Notes: generated by a model from the sequence alone, not told the origin. A stretch of 64,000 nt of DNA from Sarcocystis neurona (GCA_000727475.1 KL647319.1:465616-529615); one strand, 5' to 3'. Shown: positions 20,640 through 32,964, numbered from the stretch's first letter. Translations and numbers: made by a program.

Positions 20640-22960
20640 TGTATTCTCTTCAAAGTACTACCACTACTACATATATCCGTCACAAGAAGGTCTCACCGGC
20701 ACACCTATGAATATATATGCACGTATATATGTGTATCGTCTCTTCATACACATATACACATATATATACGTATATATACCAATGTATATGTGTGTAAATG
20801 TGTATGTATTGCATCTAAGTATATATATCTATATATCTATGTCTGTGTGTCTGTCTGTGTGTCTGTGTGTGTGTGTGTGTGAATATATATATATACATAT
20901 ATATGTAGGGCCTTAGGGCCACGTTCTATACATATATATGCGTGTTTATATATATGTATATGCGTATATGGACATGGATACATGTATATACCGTCTCTTT
21001 ATGTATCTCTCTATATGTGCCACATACATCTTTGGTTTCATGCATATAATCACCCACGCATATATATGTAGGATAGATCTCACAGCCACGTACGTGTATA
21101 TATATATGTGTATCTATACATGTACGTGGATGCGTGTATGTACCGCTTCTTTATATATATATGTATGTGTGTATGGATTCCTACTGCAGTACTCCAATAT
21201 GCGTATATGTATATACGCGTCCACATATATGTGTATATACGCTGGTTTATAGAGAAGTTCGTATACATAGAGCTGCAGCACACATATATATACGTGTATG
21301 CAGGAGGGATGCAAGTGTACCTTATTTACGTATTAATATCTGCATGCATATGAGTATACACGGAGATTCATGTAGACCCCTCCAAGAAGGAAAGGGGATC
21401 CCCCGCCAGTCACCACAATGCATATACTTCGACGCATGCAGATACATATACGCCTGTATATACGGACGTGTGCATCTCCCTCTCCGTGTGTGTGTGTCTC
21501 CCTATATAAATAGGTCGATAGATAGATGGATAAGCAGGGAAGCACTTCTACCATTCGGGGAGTGAAGTCCTTCACAACTCTTTCGAACTCCCTACCTGCT
21601 GTCAACTACACAACGTGGCTCTCAAAAGAATCCCTGCATGCATACAAGGATATATACAGAGAGATATGCACACCTATATATGCCTTCTCCCCCTATATAT
21701 GTATTGGCGGGGTTACGTGTATATAGATATCTACTGTAAAGATAAATATATATACGTGTATTTAGATGAGTGCCCTATCCCATATACGTGAATACATACG
21801 TATATATATACATGTATAGAGAGAGAGAGATCTGTATATGTATATAGGCAAATATGTGTGTATAGACGGTTGGACACATATATAGACGTATACACAGAGA
21901 CAGGGAAATTTGCATGCGTGTATAGATACATATGTATATATACACAAAGAGAGGGAACTCTGCATGCGTCTATAGGTAGATATATGTCTATTTATATACA
22001 TCCATACAGACAGAGAGACAGGGAGATTTGTATGTGTGTATTGGTACATATATATTTATATATATAGACATAGAGAGGGAACTCTGCATGTGTGTGTAGG
22101 TACATATATATTTATGTATATACGTATAGAGAGGGAAATTTGCATGTGCATGCATATAGGTACACATTTATATACATCTATATAGACAGAGAGACAGGGA
22201 GATTTGTATGTATATGCATGTACATGTATACGTATAAAGCATAGAGAGATTTGTATGTGTATGTACGCAAACATTTACAGAAAAACAGGTCTTTTTGTAT
22301 GTGTATATACGTATAGACATATAGTCAGAGAGAGGAAGATCTGCATATATATATATACATGTGGCCACACACAGAGAGAGAGATTTGTATGTATACATAT
22401 ACAGGCATATATATAAAGAAAGAGAGAGCTCTGTATAGGTATACGCATATATATGTATACATAGAAAAAGATTTAGTGTCTATGTATATGTATATACATG
22501 GAGAGATATAGACAGAGAGGTAGATTTGTATGTATATGTATAGGCGTTAAAGTGTATACATGTATACATGTATGAAGAGGAAGATTTGAAGGCGTATATA
22601 TAATACATATCTATATATACTCAGTTTCGATACACCGCATATATGTGTACGCAGGTATATATATGTATATGTATATATGGGCATGCGTGTATTCCAGTAT
22701 GTATGTATATGTGTATATCTATCTTTTCTTGTATTTGATGAGTGTAAGTATGGGAGCTCATATATCCTCGTCTGATTCTGCGTGTATATATGATGTATAT
22801 TAGTGCCTATATAGAGCGATATGTATATATATGTATATACAGAGAGACAGAGAGACAGATATATATAAATAGAGATGCACGTGTATATAATCGTATGCCC
22901 ATATGAATACATACATATCTGCATGTCCGTACGTTTGTGTATATACATATATGTTGACGA
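20640..22960. repeat. 2.3-kb microsatellite region
   Basis: TA/GTATATAC sequence with (GT)n at about 20860-20880 and GATAGATAG near 21520. No ORF here has a composition other than Tyr/Ile/Cys/His repeat translation. It contains the minisatellite listed separately. Confidence 0.85.
21810..22560. repeat. Degenerate 55-65-bp minisatellite with GAGAGGGAAATTTGCATGYG core
   Basis: About ten diverged units of the form AGAGAGGGARATTTGYATGY, followed by GTGTATAGGTACATATATAT and a TA spacer. Cores are visible near 21900, 21950, 22020, 22075, 22130, 22195, 22245 and 22340. Several cores carry the palindrome GCATGC. Confidence 0.75.
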
Positions 22961-23383
22961 GTGGTGGTGTATAGGTTTTCTCTGTGGCTTGTACCTTGTG
23001 TGTCAGCATGAGTCTCTGCATATAAATATTTTTGTGTATAGCTGCCCCACAGACATTTATGTGGAGGTCCAAGGACTAGCGAAGAAAGCGGAAGAACTCA
23101 CAGTTTTTGTCTCTCTATCTTGCTTGCTGCTGCAGCTGGTGACTGCCTCTCTTGTGGTGGGTGTGTTGCAGAAGCAGCAGCAGACGCTGCAGCAGGAGCA
23201 GCAGAAGCAGCAGCAGCAGCGGCAGCGACAGAGGCGGCGCCCGCAGCAGCCCGCTCAGCAGCGGCAGAAGCACCGAGGGCGGGGAGGGAAGAACGAACAG
23301 CAGCAACAGCTGACTCACGAAAAGAAGGTCGAGCAGCGGCAGGAGAAGAGACAGGAGTCCAGACAGCAGCAGCAACAGAGAAA

Positions 23384-24280
23384 ATGACACAAGCGTTTTT
23401 TTCGGGAGAGTCGCAGCTGCAGCAGCAGCAGGAAGAAGAAGCAGCAGCGGTAGCAGCGGAGAGACGGCACCAGCACGAACAGCTGCTGCAGCAGAGGAGG
23501 CAAAACATGCGTCACATGTGGCTGCGGCGCGCTACGACGACTGCAGCAGAGAGAGAGAAACACGTGGCAGCAGCAGCAGCTGCTGCAGCAGCAGATTACA
23601 CTGCAGCGGCCATGCGTACCCCCTTGCCGCTACCTGAGGACGGAGGTACGTTGCACCAGGAGCAGCAGCAGCTTCAGCGCCAGCAGCTGCTGCTGCAAGA
23701 GACTGTCCAGAAAGTAGCCGCTGCTGTTCAAGACAAGTTACACGCAGCTGCTGATGTGCTGTTGCTGTGTCCCGCACTTTCCTCGTCCTCCCCCTCTCTC
23801 TCCTTTGCTGCCGCTGCTGCTGCGGCTGAGAAAGCAGCACGGCAGTGGCGAGCAGCAGCAGCAGCAGGGAGGGACGCAGCAGCGGACAGAGGAGGTTTTC
23901 GTGAGCAAGGGAAGTCGCCAACAGCAGCAGCAGCAGCAGCGAAGAACGCCGGCGGCACTTCTATGCAGCAGCTGCAGCAGCGACGGCAGCAAGAAGAGCG
24001 CATTTTTTCTGGGACTCTTGCAGTGCCCGTCGCACCAGCCGGGGGATGGCTGGGGAGACTCTGCAGAGAGCAGCAGCTAGAAGTGCTGCAGTGTATGCTG
24101 CACCAGCAGCAGCGGTATTCCACACGCAGCAGCAGCGCTGGTGTCGGTCTGGTGCCGTGTCGCGCGGCTATCGAAGCACTCACGGCATGCAGCAGCAGCA
24201 GCAGCAGCACAGACGAGGCAGCAGCCCCTGCAGCAGCAGCAGAATCTCTGCAACCAGCGCGCCTCTTCTTTGACAAGTGA
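23384..24280 (+). CDS. Twin CX9C (CHCH-domain) protein, Mic19-like
   Basis: ATG at 23384 (context GAGAAAATGA) opens 298 codons. The frame stays open about 260 bp upstream but without another ATG. Residues 1-60 are a Gln/Glu/Arg helix (QLQQQQEEEAAAVAAERRHQ). Residues 85-125 form a second Gln/Leu helix ending QETVQKVAAAVQDKLHAAAD. A poly-Ala segment and a short Gln/Arg/Glu helix follow. Near the C-terminus two CX9C motifs stand 21 residues apart: C227-REQQLEVLQ-C237 and C259-RAAIEALTA-C269, about codons 24062-24190. That is the helix-loop-helix CHCH pattern of disulfide-relay substrates in the mitochondrial intermembrane space. The order coiled coil then CHCH, and the first motif in particular, resemble the MICOS subunits Mic19/CHCHD3 (CADLQAKILQC). 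No transmembrane segment is present, and no N-terminal myristoylation glycine is visible at this start. It ends LQPARLFFDK. Family assignment is inference from motif spacing. Confidence 0.6.
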   Translation: MTQAFFSGESQLQQQQEEEAAAVAAERRHQHEQLLQQRRQNMRHMWLRRATTTAAEREKHVAAAAAAAAADYTAAAMRTPLPLPEDGGTLHQEQQQLQRQQLLLQETVQKVAAAVQDKLHAAADVLLLCPALSSSSPSLSFAAAAAAAEKAARQWRAAAAAGRDAAADRGGFREQGKSPTAAAAAAKNAGGTSMQQLQQRRQQEERIFSGTLAVPVAPAGGWLGRLCREQQLEVLQCMLHQQQRYSTRSSSAGVGLVPCRAAIEALTACSSSSSSTDEAAAPAAAAESLQPARLFFDK

Positions 24281-24289
24281 ACACGTCTA

Positions 24290-26600
24290 CGGACTGGAAA
24301 AACAGATATGCTTTCTTTATAACACAGAAAGACGCCAATAGCGAGGGCGAAGGCGGAAAGGAACAGGAAGACAGCTCGACAACAAAGAGCCAGAATTGCT
24401 ATGTGTAGACGTACGCATGCAGAGCTGCTTCACGTGTATGTATACACATATAGCCACATGGACTACATGGACGGACTCTTGCTTGGTCTTGTATATACAT
24501 ATATATATAAGTTTTTGATGAGCAGAGAGGCGGTGCGGACCTGTGATTGCTGCAGCGGGGTAGGACCAGCAGGAGCGGCAGCAGCAGCAGCAGAACGCAA
24601 ACGAAGAGGAGAGGAGCGCAGCAGGGAAGAAGAGCAGCAGCAGCAGCAAGACTGCGCGTCTTCTTTGTTACCAGGCTGTGCTGGTAACAGCACGCAGCGC
24701 GTGGGAATTTCCCACCTTTTCGTAGAGATATTCATTTTGATTGGTGAGGGGCGTGGAAAACTGCGCCTGGTGGTGACCGGCGAACTGTAGACACGTTTGT
24801 GTGCGGAGGTGTGTTGTTTGGGGTGTATGTACACCCCAGGAGACTTGCCAAAAAGAAGAGAGAGAGAAACTGTCTTTTGCTTTCTTTCTCTCGAACAGGC
24901 AGAGCCCGCACGACTGGAGCAGCAGTCCGAGAGATGCAGCACAGGGCTGCTACTCGGACGCTTCACTTCTTTCCCAGTTTGTACGCGTATAGACGCTACA
25001 CACTTTCAGCAGATATATATATATGTAGAGGATGTGGATAAGGAAGTATACATGCGTGTGTAACTGAAAAATAGACAAGTATAGGCGTGCACAATGTGTG
25101 CAAGGGAAAGGCAACAACGATATACCTAGATATCTATAGGCGCGTTCAGCATGTGCAAGGGTGAACCAACAAGAATATACCTTGATACCTTTACGTATAT
25201 AAATGTATATATATATATATATTTCTGTGTGTAGATTTGCAGCGTAGGCGCACGTGCGAAGATGTAGGCATCCGACTGTCTCTACAGCCGCAGATGCTCG
25301 CGCGGGTCGACGTGTCCGCTGGTGCGTTCAGCGTGACTACTGCATCTTGGTGCATGCGCAAATCTACGTATATAGTGATACTGACACAAGAGACATATAT
25401 GTACATAGATGCGTATATATCAACACATACATTTGTGTAGAAGTACAGGCACGTAGAGAGTGAGAAAGAGACAGACACGAGTACCCATACGCATGCACGG
25501 ATATCAGGGATGCCACTAGATAAAAACGTCCGTACAAGTAGTGGCAGTAGACGTAGAAGTAATTCTTGTGTGTATCCGCTTCAAGGAAAACGTACCTCTG
25601 CGGCTCGACTACTGGGAAACACACACGGTGCACAGCCACAGCGGCGGGCCGACGGCCGCGTGCGCAGACACATGCCTCGGCGCGGCGCTACGACATCGAG
25701 CAGCATGCGTCTCTTCTGAAGTTGTACGTGAATTTATACACCCAGGTGCATACACGTACCCTGCATATGGATCTACACATGCACGTGTATACGTGTGCAC
25801 CTCTTTCTGTATGTAGATGTATATACGTATGTGCATATTTATATATATGTACACACATGGGCACACGTGTATACGTATTGGCACATATATGCGTTGTTGC
25901 ACGTATATACGTATTCACACACATATATACGTATTCACACACATATATACGTATTCACACATATATACGTCTATGCGTGTGCGTGTTTGATACTCGAATT
26001 CACCTCTGAACATACGTGTCACCGTATGCGCAATTTATCACTTTTTACACAAGTACGTAGGTGGTATGCCTGTGGAGTTGCGTATCTGCATAAGTAGTAC
26101 AGTTATATACATGTGTTTGCCTCTCCGTATATGGATGAAATATGTCACAAGTGATCAACGCATTCACCCAGTATTCCACAGCCAGACCCGTGCACAAAGG
26201 CGTTATTGTCCTACAGACGTAGAGGCAGACACAGGCACATACCGCTACACAGAAGTACCTGGGGCTTATATATATATATATATATACATATATGTATGTA
26301 TATATATATATACAACGAAAATATGGATGTGTATGGGTGTGTGTAGATATATACATCAGAATGTGAGTGCGTGTGTGGGTGTAAATCTTTGAGTGTCTGT
26401 ATTTGTACGTTCGTATGTGTTCGTGTAGTTGCTAAGGGTTTTCTAGCATTCACACGTAGATGAGTGCATGTGTGTTTGCACGTAGACACACATGTGTATA
26501 TATATATGTATATATGTACATGGTTTTTTATGCGCTCGTACGCATATATCTTAGTGAAAGGGTGAAGGGAGTGTCTGTCAGCAAAACCAAGTGCAGAAAC
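24290..26600. repeat. Mixed microsatellite region with small unique islands
   Basis: TA/GTATAC sequence dominates at 25000-25240 and 25370-26560, including three copies of CACACATATATACGTATT at 25915-25965. Unique islands at 24540-24970 and 25560-25720 contain short open frames but no matched splice sites. A GGTGTATGTACACC palindrome variant lies at 24822-24835. Confidence 0.7.
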
Positions 26601-26770
26601 GCACTGCGTCCTCGTCGCTGGGACGTCGTACCTGCTAGAAGTCTACCAGCGCACTCTGCTGTTACGCCCGTGTTGCTACGGCAGCTCAAGCGGCCTCTCC
26701 CAATTCTCCTACTAGTAGTAGTAGTAGTACTCCTACTACTACTACTACTACGAGAGGTGCTGGTGCGAGT

Positions 26771-27100
26771 ATGCGACCGCGAGAGTTGCTTTCGCTGCTG
26801 CTCCCGCTGATACTGCTATTCGACTTGCTGCTGGTGCTGTTGCTCCCGCTACGTACTCTCGCTGCTGCGAAGAGGGCTGCCGCTGGTGCTGGTACTCCTC
26901 CGGGGCGGCTGCCGCTGCGAACAAATTCACCGATCGTTATTTCTGTTGCTGCGCGGAGCAGCACTCCTGTAGGTGCTGCTGCTGCTGCGACGAAAGGAGG
27001 GCCGCTGCCGTTCTTGCGGGAGTGGATGCTCCTGGGCTGGGGGCGCTGCTGCAGCCCTACAAACGTTTGCTTCTACGGCATCACATCGCAGCTCTCGCGC
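26771..27100 (+). CDS. Candidate membrane or secreted protein fragment
   Basis: ATG at 26771 begins MRPRELLSLLLPLILLFDLL and continues VLLLPLRTLAAAKRAAAGAG, a signal-anchor-like helix. A less repetitive stretch follows, including LRTNSPIVISVAARSSTP and FLREWMLLGWGRCCSPTNVC. The frame then runs into a TA microsatellite at about 27100, so the 3' end must be a donor before that. No motif is recognised, and another plus frame is open over the same interval. Confidence 0.2.
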
Positions 27101-27229
27101 CATATATATATATATATGTATTCACAGATCGGGTGTCGACGTGCAGTTGCATATATATATATATATACGTATATCGAGAGGAAAGAGAGAAAATACGTAT
27201 ATCGACATATATACGTACTATCGCGGGGA

Positions 27230-29960
27230 TGGGGAACTCTCGACAGTGCGTCGCGGGCATGGAGTGAGTGGGCAATAAAGAATTTTAAAGGAAAAAATAA
27301 ACTTTCCCGAAGGCCCAGTTGACAAGCTCAGGCCAAAATGAGAAGAGACGCTTTTTCGGCATGAAAGGCGCCAAGTCGCGACTGTTGCAATGAACGCACG
27401 CACAGACTCGTTACTTTTTCGCCCAAGACTGATAAAGGATTTGGTATGATGCCTTCGACTACTATTCTGTACTCATCTGCGTTAAGACATGCTCGTCAAC
27501 ACCCCCGCTTCCGTGTAGCCTCCCTCAACGGAGCATGCACGGCATTTAATTTGGGGACTCATTGACAGACAAACGCACACTTGTGAAAGCAAGTACGTGC
27601 TGCGTGGAGAGGCGCATTCACGCGAAGAAACCCGCGTTTAGCCGTTCGTGCGACAACGGACATACAGTGCAGGCACGCAAAAACGTTCAGGGGGTGTACA
27701 CGGAGGCTCACGCTTTACGTTGCGTTGTCTGTAGGTGACGCACAGGAATAGGCTTGATATGTATATACATACATATATATATATATACATATATGTGTGT
27801 ATTTATGCAAGCGCGATAGTTACCTCCTGAGAAGAGATAAGAATCCATATGTCTACATAACAAATTTTCTAACGTCTTCGTCTAGAAGTTTAGATGTGCT
27901 TACACATATAGAAAATATATGTCCAGGCACGTAGGTATCAGTGGATACGCGTGCACCAGTACAAATATACGTCAACACAGTTTCACATGCAATACACACT
28001 CCGGATACATATATGCATATATGTATATATATATATATATACTTACGTGCACATATATATAGGGGTGCACGTGAACAGGCACACACCAACGTAGTTTCAG
28101 AAGCGTGGCAATGACATCCCCAATACAGATATGCTCATACGTATATATACGTATAGATATAGATCGGCATATATATATATATATATGTTTTTACATGTAT
28201 GTGGATAGATATGCGTGCATGACACGAAAGCACCCGCAGCCGTGTTATGCACCACTGCGTAGACATACACGTATAGACAAGCATTCGTATATGAGAAAAT
28301 ATCGAAGAGTCAAGCAATATGTATGCGTATGCAGAAGGGTGCAACGGCGTGTCCCTAAGGTATACTTACGCATGTGTGGCAATGAAACCCAGCATGAATA
28401 CCCGCAGATGACGCGTCTAGTCGCGCGTGAACTGTGGACAGGTCACCGCAGGAAACCCGCTTCCACACGTACTTTTTGACACAATGTTTCAGTTGCACAA
28501 ATGCTCACCTAACGCAAGAAACTGGACCTCTGCCGCCTACACTCAATATAAGCTTGTATACTCCCTGTGGTTGTGTACATACGGATGTACGGCGCAGACG
28601 TGGGGATACACACGTTTTATATATGCGTAGCCATGAATGTGTACAAACACGTTGAATGTAATCATATATGTACATATATATACATGTACTCGTGTTCAAA
28701 TGCGTTAACCATATATATATATATAAATGTATACACACACCGTGTATGTACGTTTACATACAATCACGTGTAAATCTGTTTACTTTGGTACAAGAGTATG
28801 TACGTGTATGCATATAGGTGTACATATATGTATCTATCTATCTTGCCATAAATCTATCTATCTCTACGTATATATATATATATATGTACGTATGTGCACG
28901 TCTGTGCAGATTTGAATGCGAATATATATATCAACCTACGTAAATTAGAATTATATGATACGCCGCGCGTGCATGCTTGAAAGAAACTTGCAGCTCTGGT
29001 GGGTTCTGTAAGCATATTTTTGTCAGCGGTGGTCTTCGCCCTAGCGAGAATATGGTGACGCAGCAGCTCGCAGAGGCGCCTAAATGCCAGCTGACTCTAA
29101 ATCGTCCTATCATTGCGATTTTTGATGTAAAAAGGCACTCGCGCAACTGCTCCTGCTGTAACTGCCACCGCTCCCCTTACTGCAGTATCAGTCTCACCCA
29201 TCTGCTCTTCCTCTGAACAACACGACTGCCCTCACTACCAACTTGTTAGCTACTACAAGGAAGACTGCAGACGCCGCTGTGTGCCCGTGGCTACTGTCAG
29301 CTCGGCTGTTGTTACTCCTGCGGCTCGCAGCTGGTGCCAACCGTATCAGGATACGTTCTGAAGCTGAAAACTGCCGGTGTATCTCTGTGAGGTCCACGGT
29401 CGATGATGGCACGCTGCGTGCGCGCGCGCAACTCAGCGCTACCTCGCTTCGACTTGCAAAAACACAGAAAAAGAGAAGCAGCCCATATTTGCAACCACGA
29501 TTCAACAAGGGAAGGGAGCTCCTTCCCCCCCGCTGCAGCACCTTTACCTTCTCTACACCTGTGAAGTACGCTGCGCATGCTTCACTCTTAAAAGGTGGCG
29601 ACACATGTATTTATTCAACTGAAGCACCGTCCATGCGTAGTAAAAACAGCCTTTCTTTTGTTCCTCCCTCGGGATCCGTAGTACATACACGTACATATGT
29701 ATATATCCACGTACCTGCATGAGTAACGTACCCAAGCATGTCCGTGATTGTAGAAAACGTGGGTGTGTATAGTTTTACATGGACGGGGGTGTAACTGCGT
29801 GCACGTCTGCCTATGTGTGGCGCTTGTGTGTTGCATTAAGTCGGTGTGGAGAGATGGTGTCGTATCTGCTGCGTAGGCGCACGCGCAGCAGCAAATTGCA
29901 TCTGTGCGCTGCTCTGACGCCGCAGTACTCTTCCGCAAAAATAAGGACGTTGTCCGATCA
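27230..29960. other. Repeat-poor island without a firm gene
   Basis: CAG arrays are absent; only short TA microsatellites occur (about 27760-27810, 28020-28060, 28670-28900). The sequence is otherwise unique, of moderate GC content, with frequent stops in all frames. The best coding-like fragment is plus-strand 28980-29128 (CKHIFVSGGLRPSENMVTQQ), ending before a GTAAAA. A further plus-strand open frame runs from about 29243 to 29722 without an ATG near its start. Confidence 0.5.
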
Positions 29961-30560
29961 ATGTTCAAAGGTATACTGGCCCCGCTGCAAATAGCGATAT
30001 GTTGTTTTATTCTAAGCACCAGCTGCGGCCTATTCTATGGGCGTCGTACACATGCTATCCCCTGTAATTACCCGTGTCTTTTGCACACGCAGTATCCGCT
30101 CTCTCGTGCTGTGTGTAGTCGGACTCTTACTGCAGTACTGTGTTCTTCTGCAGAGGGTAAGCAGCAACTGCCCTTTCGCACTAGTCTTCGTCCCACAAGT
30201 GCTGAAGCGGATAGCCTCTTCACGGCGAAGGCAAAGATACGTCGTATCGAAGACCGACCGCTCTTTATCCGTAAGCGGTGTAAATGCTGTTCTGGAATTA
30301 CTTTACATCATCTGTCCCTATCGGACAGACCGGCAACTCGGCTGTTGGAAACTGTTCCTCGTGGACGCATGGTGTTTCAAGCGTCAGAACGCGATTCTCC
30401 CCTGCAGGTGCAGAGAGGAGGCAACGTACGCACAAATGCGTGCACTCCCATTAGCAGCATTTCTACTTTGAAAGGCAAAGAAACACGCCGGCTATGGCGG
30501 TCCGTATGCAAGTCCGCGTATACGTGTGTATTCGGGTACGGCATCCACGTACGTGGATAG
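29961..30560 (+). CDS. Candidate secreted protein of 199 residues, single exon
   Basis: ATG at 29961 begins MFKGILAPLQIAICCFILST and continues SCG, a convincing signal peptide. The remainder is ordinary in composition, with no poly-residue tract, is rich in basic residues and Cys (KRCKCCSGITLHHLSLSDRP near residue 110) and ends VFGYGIHVRG. Staying open for 200 codons is unlikely by chance in this repeat-poor stretch with abundant stops elsewhere. A competing ATG frame at 30037-30471 (MGVVHMLSPVITRVFCTRSI, 144 codons) overlaps entirely; only one is likely to be real. No family is recognised. Confidence 0.35.
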   Translation: MFKGILAPLQIAICCFILSTSCGLFYGRRTHAIPCNYPCLLHTQYPLSRAVCSRTLTAVLCSSAEGKQQLPFRTSLRPTSAEADSLFTAKAKIRRIEDRPLFIRKRCKCCSGITLHHLSLSDRPATRLLETVPRGRMVFQASERDSPLQVQRGGNVRTNACTPISSISTLKGKETRRLWRSVCKSAYTCVFGYGIHVRG

Positions 30561-31119
30561 CCGGCGTGAAGAATTGCCGCAGCACGTCAGGTGTCGAGTT
30601 GCTCGCCTTTCTCCTCTGGTTTATTACTACCGCTGTTAACATATACCGCGTGAGACAGAGGAAGACCTATGCTAACTTTTGTTGCCCGGAATGTAGAAGA
30701 TGCAGTGAAGTCCACGTAGCACCAGTAACAGCAACAGAAGTAGGAACACCAGCCGGAGACGCGGCAGCAACGTATACAGCAACAGTGGAGGACAGATTCA
30801 GCAACAGAGTGGGACGACCTCCAGCAACAGCAATTCAGGCAGCCCTACTAAGTACCCGCCTGTACACGAACGCCCTTCGCTCCAATGTGACGGCAACCTG
30901 CTATTCATCAGGAACTTATACGCATATATACGTACGTGTGGGCTCGCAAAAAAGTATGCACGAGCACAGGTGTACTGATCTCCCTCGCATCCTTATATAC
31001 AAGTATGACTTACGACAGCAGTATCGATCTCTAACGTCCACATGGTCGTATGTACGCACGTGCACTAGCACAGTTACATTGAAGTCTGTTGCGAGAGTAT
31101 GTACACGTACGCGCTAGCG

Positions 31120-32570
31120 CAGCCCCCTGTCGGAACCTTCTGAATATGCCGCAGCCGGTGATTGACGGCAGCATTCTTTTGAGATGGAGCTTATCTTATT
31201 TCATTGAGGTGGTTAATATCCCCTGCTACGACACCGGAACACAGATACATACGCGTACCGGCTGCTCGTGCTGCTTGCGACTGTGAGGACGTGACGCTGC
31301 CGCTAAGGCGCCTGCTGCTGCTGCTGCTGCTGCTGCTCGATTTACGAATGCTTCTGTCGGCTCCGCCTCGACACCACCACTGCCGCCGTGCACAGTGGCG
31401 GGTACCGTCACTCGCCGGTGTCGGCGTCATGTTGATTCTGCTGCTCCTGCAGCAGTCGGCAGCAGCGTCTGCGATGCGCCTCCTCAGCTGCGGCAGCCGC
31501 TGCTGACCCGCCGCTTGCTGCTGCACTCGTGCGTCGTCCCGGCTCCTGCTGCTGTTGCTTGGGCATTGCGGACGTTCCTACCCCTTTTACTTGTTGCTAC
31601 GTCCACGCAATGCAAGCGGCAGCAGCGTTGGTGCTGGGAGGCGACTTGCGCTCCTGGTCATGCTGCTGCTGCGCGTGCTGCTGTCGGGCCGCGGCCGCTG
31701 CTGTGCGTTCTGCGCCCACTCCTCACAAACAGTGAGGAGTCGCACAGGTGCTGGAGAGTAAAGGTGCTGCAGGGACACCGCAGCAGCGCTACTACTTTTG
31801 GGCGCGTAGCGGTCGCGGCTGCCACTTTCCAGCATGTTGTCGGCACCTCTCCACGAGAGAAGTAGAATGTGTATTTGCCCCAATCGTCGGACGTTCCTGT
31901 TTGTTTCTCTTCCTCTTTGCTCGCTGCGTGCTGCCGTCCCTGCTCTTGCCGGTCACTTCTTCTCCTCTCTGCTGCGGCTGCTCCTGTGTGTACACATCCA
32001 GCTGCTGCAGTGTGTCTCTACAGACACTAATGTATATATATATATATATATGTACTTACATGCACCTCCGTTCATGATCACCACGCAGCAGCCGCAATAG
32101 GAGCAGCAGTGTGAGCCGGAGCGGTACAGGAAGCAACACAAACAGGTCCTGCTGCAGTACCAGTGCCGTATACAGGTTTTACTGTCATCCAATTACGTGC
32201 AACGGCGGCGATGCCGTGGTAGCACCAGCCGCTGGGGAAGTGCGCAGCTGCCCCTGCCATCACGCCCTGGCTGCTGCTGCAGCTGCTGCTGAGTAACTCT
32301 GCTGCTACCGCTGCTGCAGTTTCTCACGAAGCCTCTGTTGCTACCGCTTTGCTCTAGTTGTGTGTGTGTGTGTGTGTGTGCGTGTGCGTATGTGCTTACA
32401 GCTGGCCGTCTGCAGCATATCTGTAGCAGCACGGGGCCATAGTCACACCGGTCCCTTTTTCACCGGTCGCGCTCTGCTGTTGTTGCTACAGCAGCACCAA
32501 TGGGCTCCTTGTCTGCCGCAGTACGCGGTGCTGCTGTTGTTCTAACGATGACCCACGTTGCTGAACAGAA
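31120..32570. other. GCT/GCA-rich stretch with a short TA tract
   Basis: GCTGCTGCT runs at 31310-31335 and scattered elsewhere, a (TA)n run at 32030-32050 and (TG)n at 32360-32385. Short open frames occur on both strands, but no start, splice pair and motif coincide. Confidence 0.4.
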
Positions 32571-32662
32571 GTAGTTGAAACCGAGTTTAACATAAAGCGC
32601 GCTGCCGCCGCAGGAGCTCACGGCAGCGCCACAAGTGCGGCAGCCAGCACCGAGGTCTGCAG

Positions 32663-32964
32663 CTAAAAAATATCAGTAGCAGCAGCAGCAGCGCAACCCC
32701 GCTGCAGCACTTCGCGCTGTGCCAGCAGAGGCGGCAGCAGTTCAAAACGGACGAGGAACACAAGCAGCAGCAGAAGCTGCAACACATCTGGGTCGCCTGC
32801 AGCGGCGGATGGCCGGACAGCCTGCAGCACTGTGAGAGGATAAACTCGACGGGCTTATTACCAAGTAAGTCGAAGTCCTCGCGAAGAAAAGCTACGACTG
32901 CTGGGGTACGCATAAGCAGCAGCAGCACCAGGAGCAACGTGAGGACTACCAATGGCGAGAGCAT
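32663..32964 (-). CDS. Small candidate secreted or membrane protein, two exons
   Basis: ATG at 32964 begins MLSPLVVLTLLLVLLLLMRT and continues PAVVAFLREDFDLL, a signal peptide with likely cleavage after VVA. A GTAATA donor follows 32862. Two acceptors, CTCTCACAG and CCGCTGCAG (ending 32797), both restore the same frame. Exon 2 reads GDPDVLQLLLLLVFLVRFEL followed by LPPLLAQREVLQRG, and stops at 32663. The protein is about 80-90 residues with a second hydrophobic helix. The intron would be only 32 or 65 nt, which is short. No homologue is recognised. The phase match and signal peptide argue for a real gene. Confidence 0.4.

Noticed and set aside
20814..21353. Several 60-160-codon ORFs with Tyr-Ile-Cys-His content
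   Set aside because: Direct translations of TA/GTATAC microsatellite; identical composition appears in every such tract of the window.
27230..29250. Possible organelle rRNA or NUMT fragments in the repeat-poor island
   Set aside because: I looked for conserved rRNA words and found none that I could recognise; a similarity search would be needed to reopen this.
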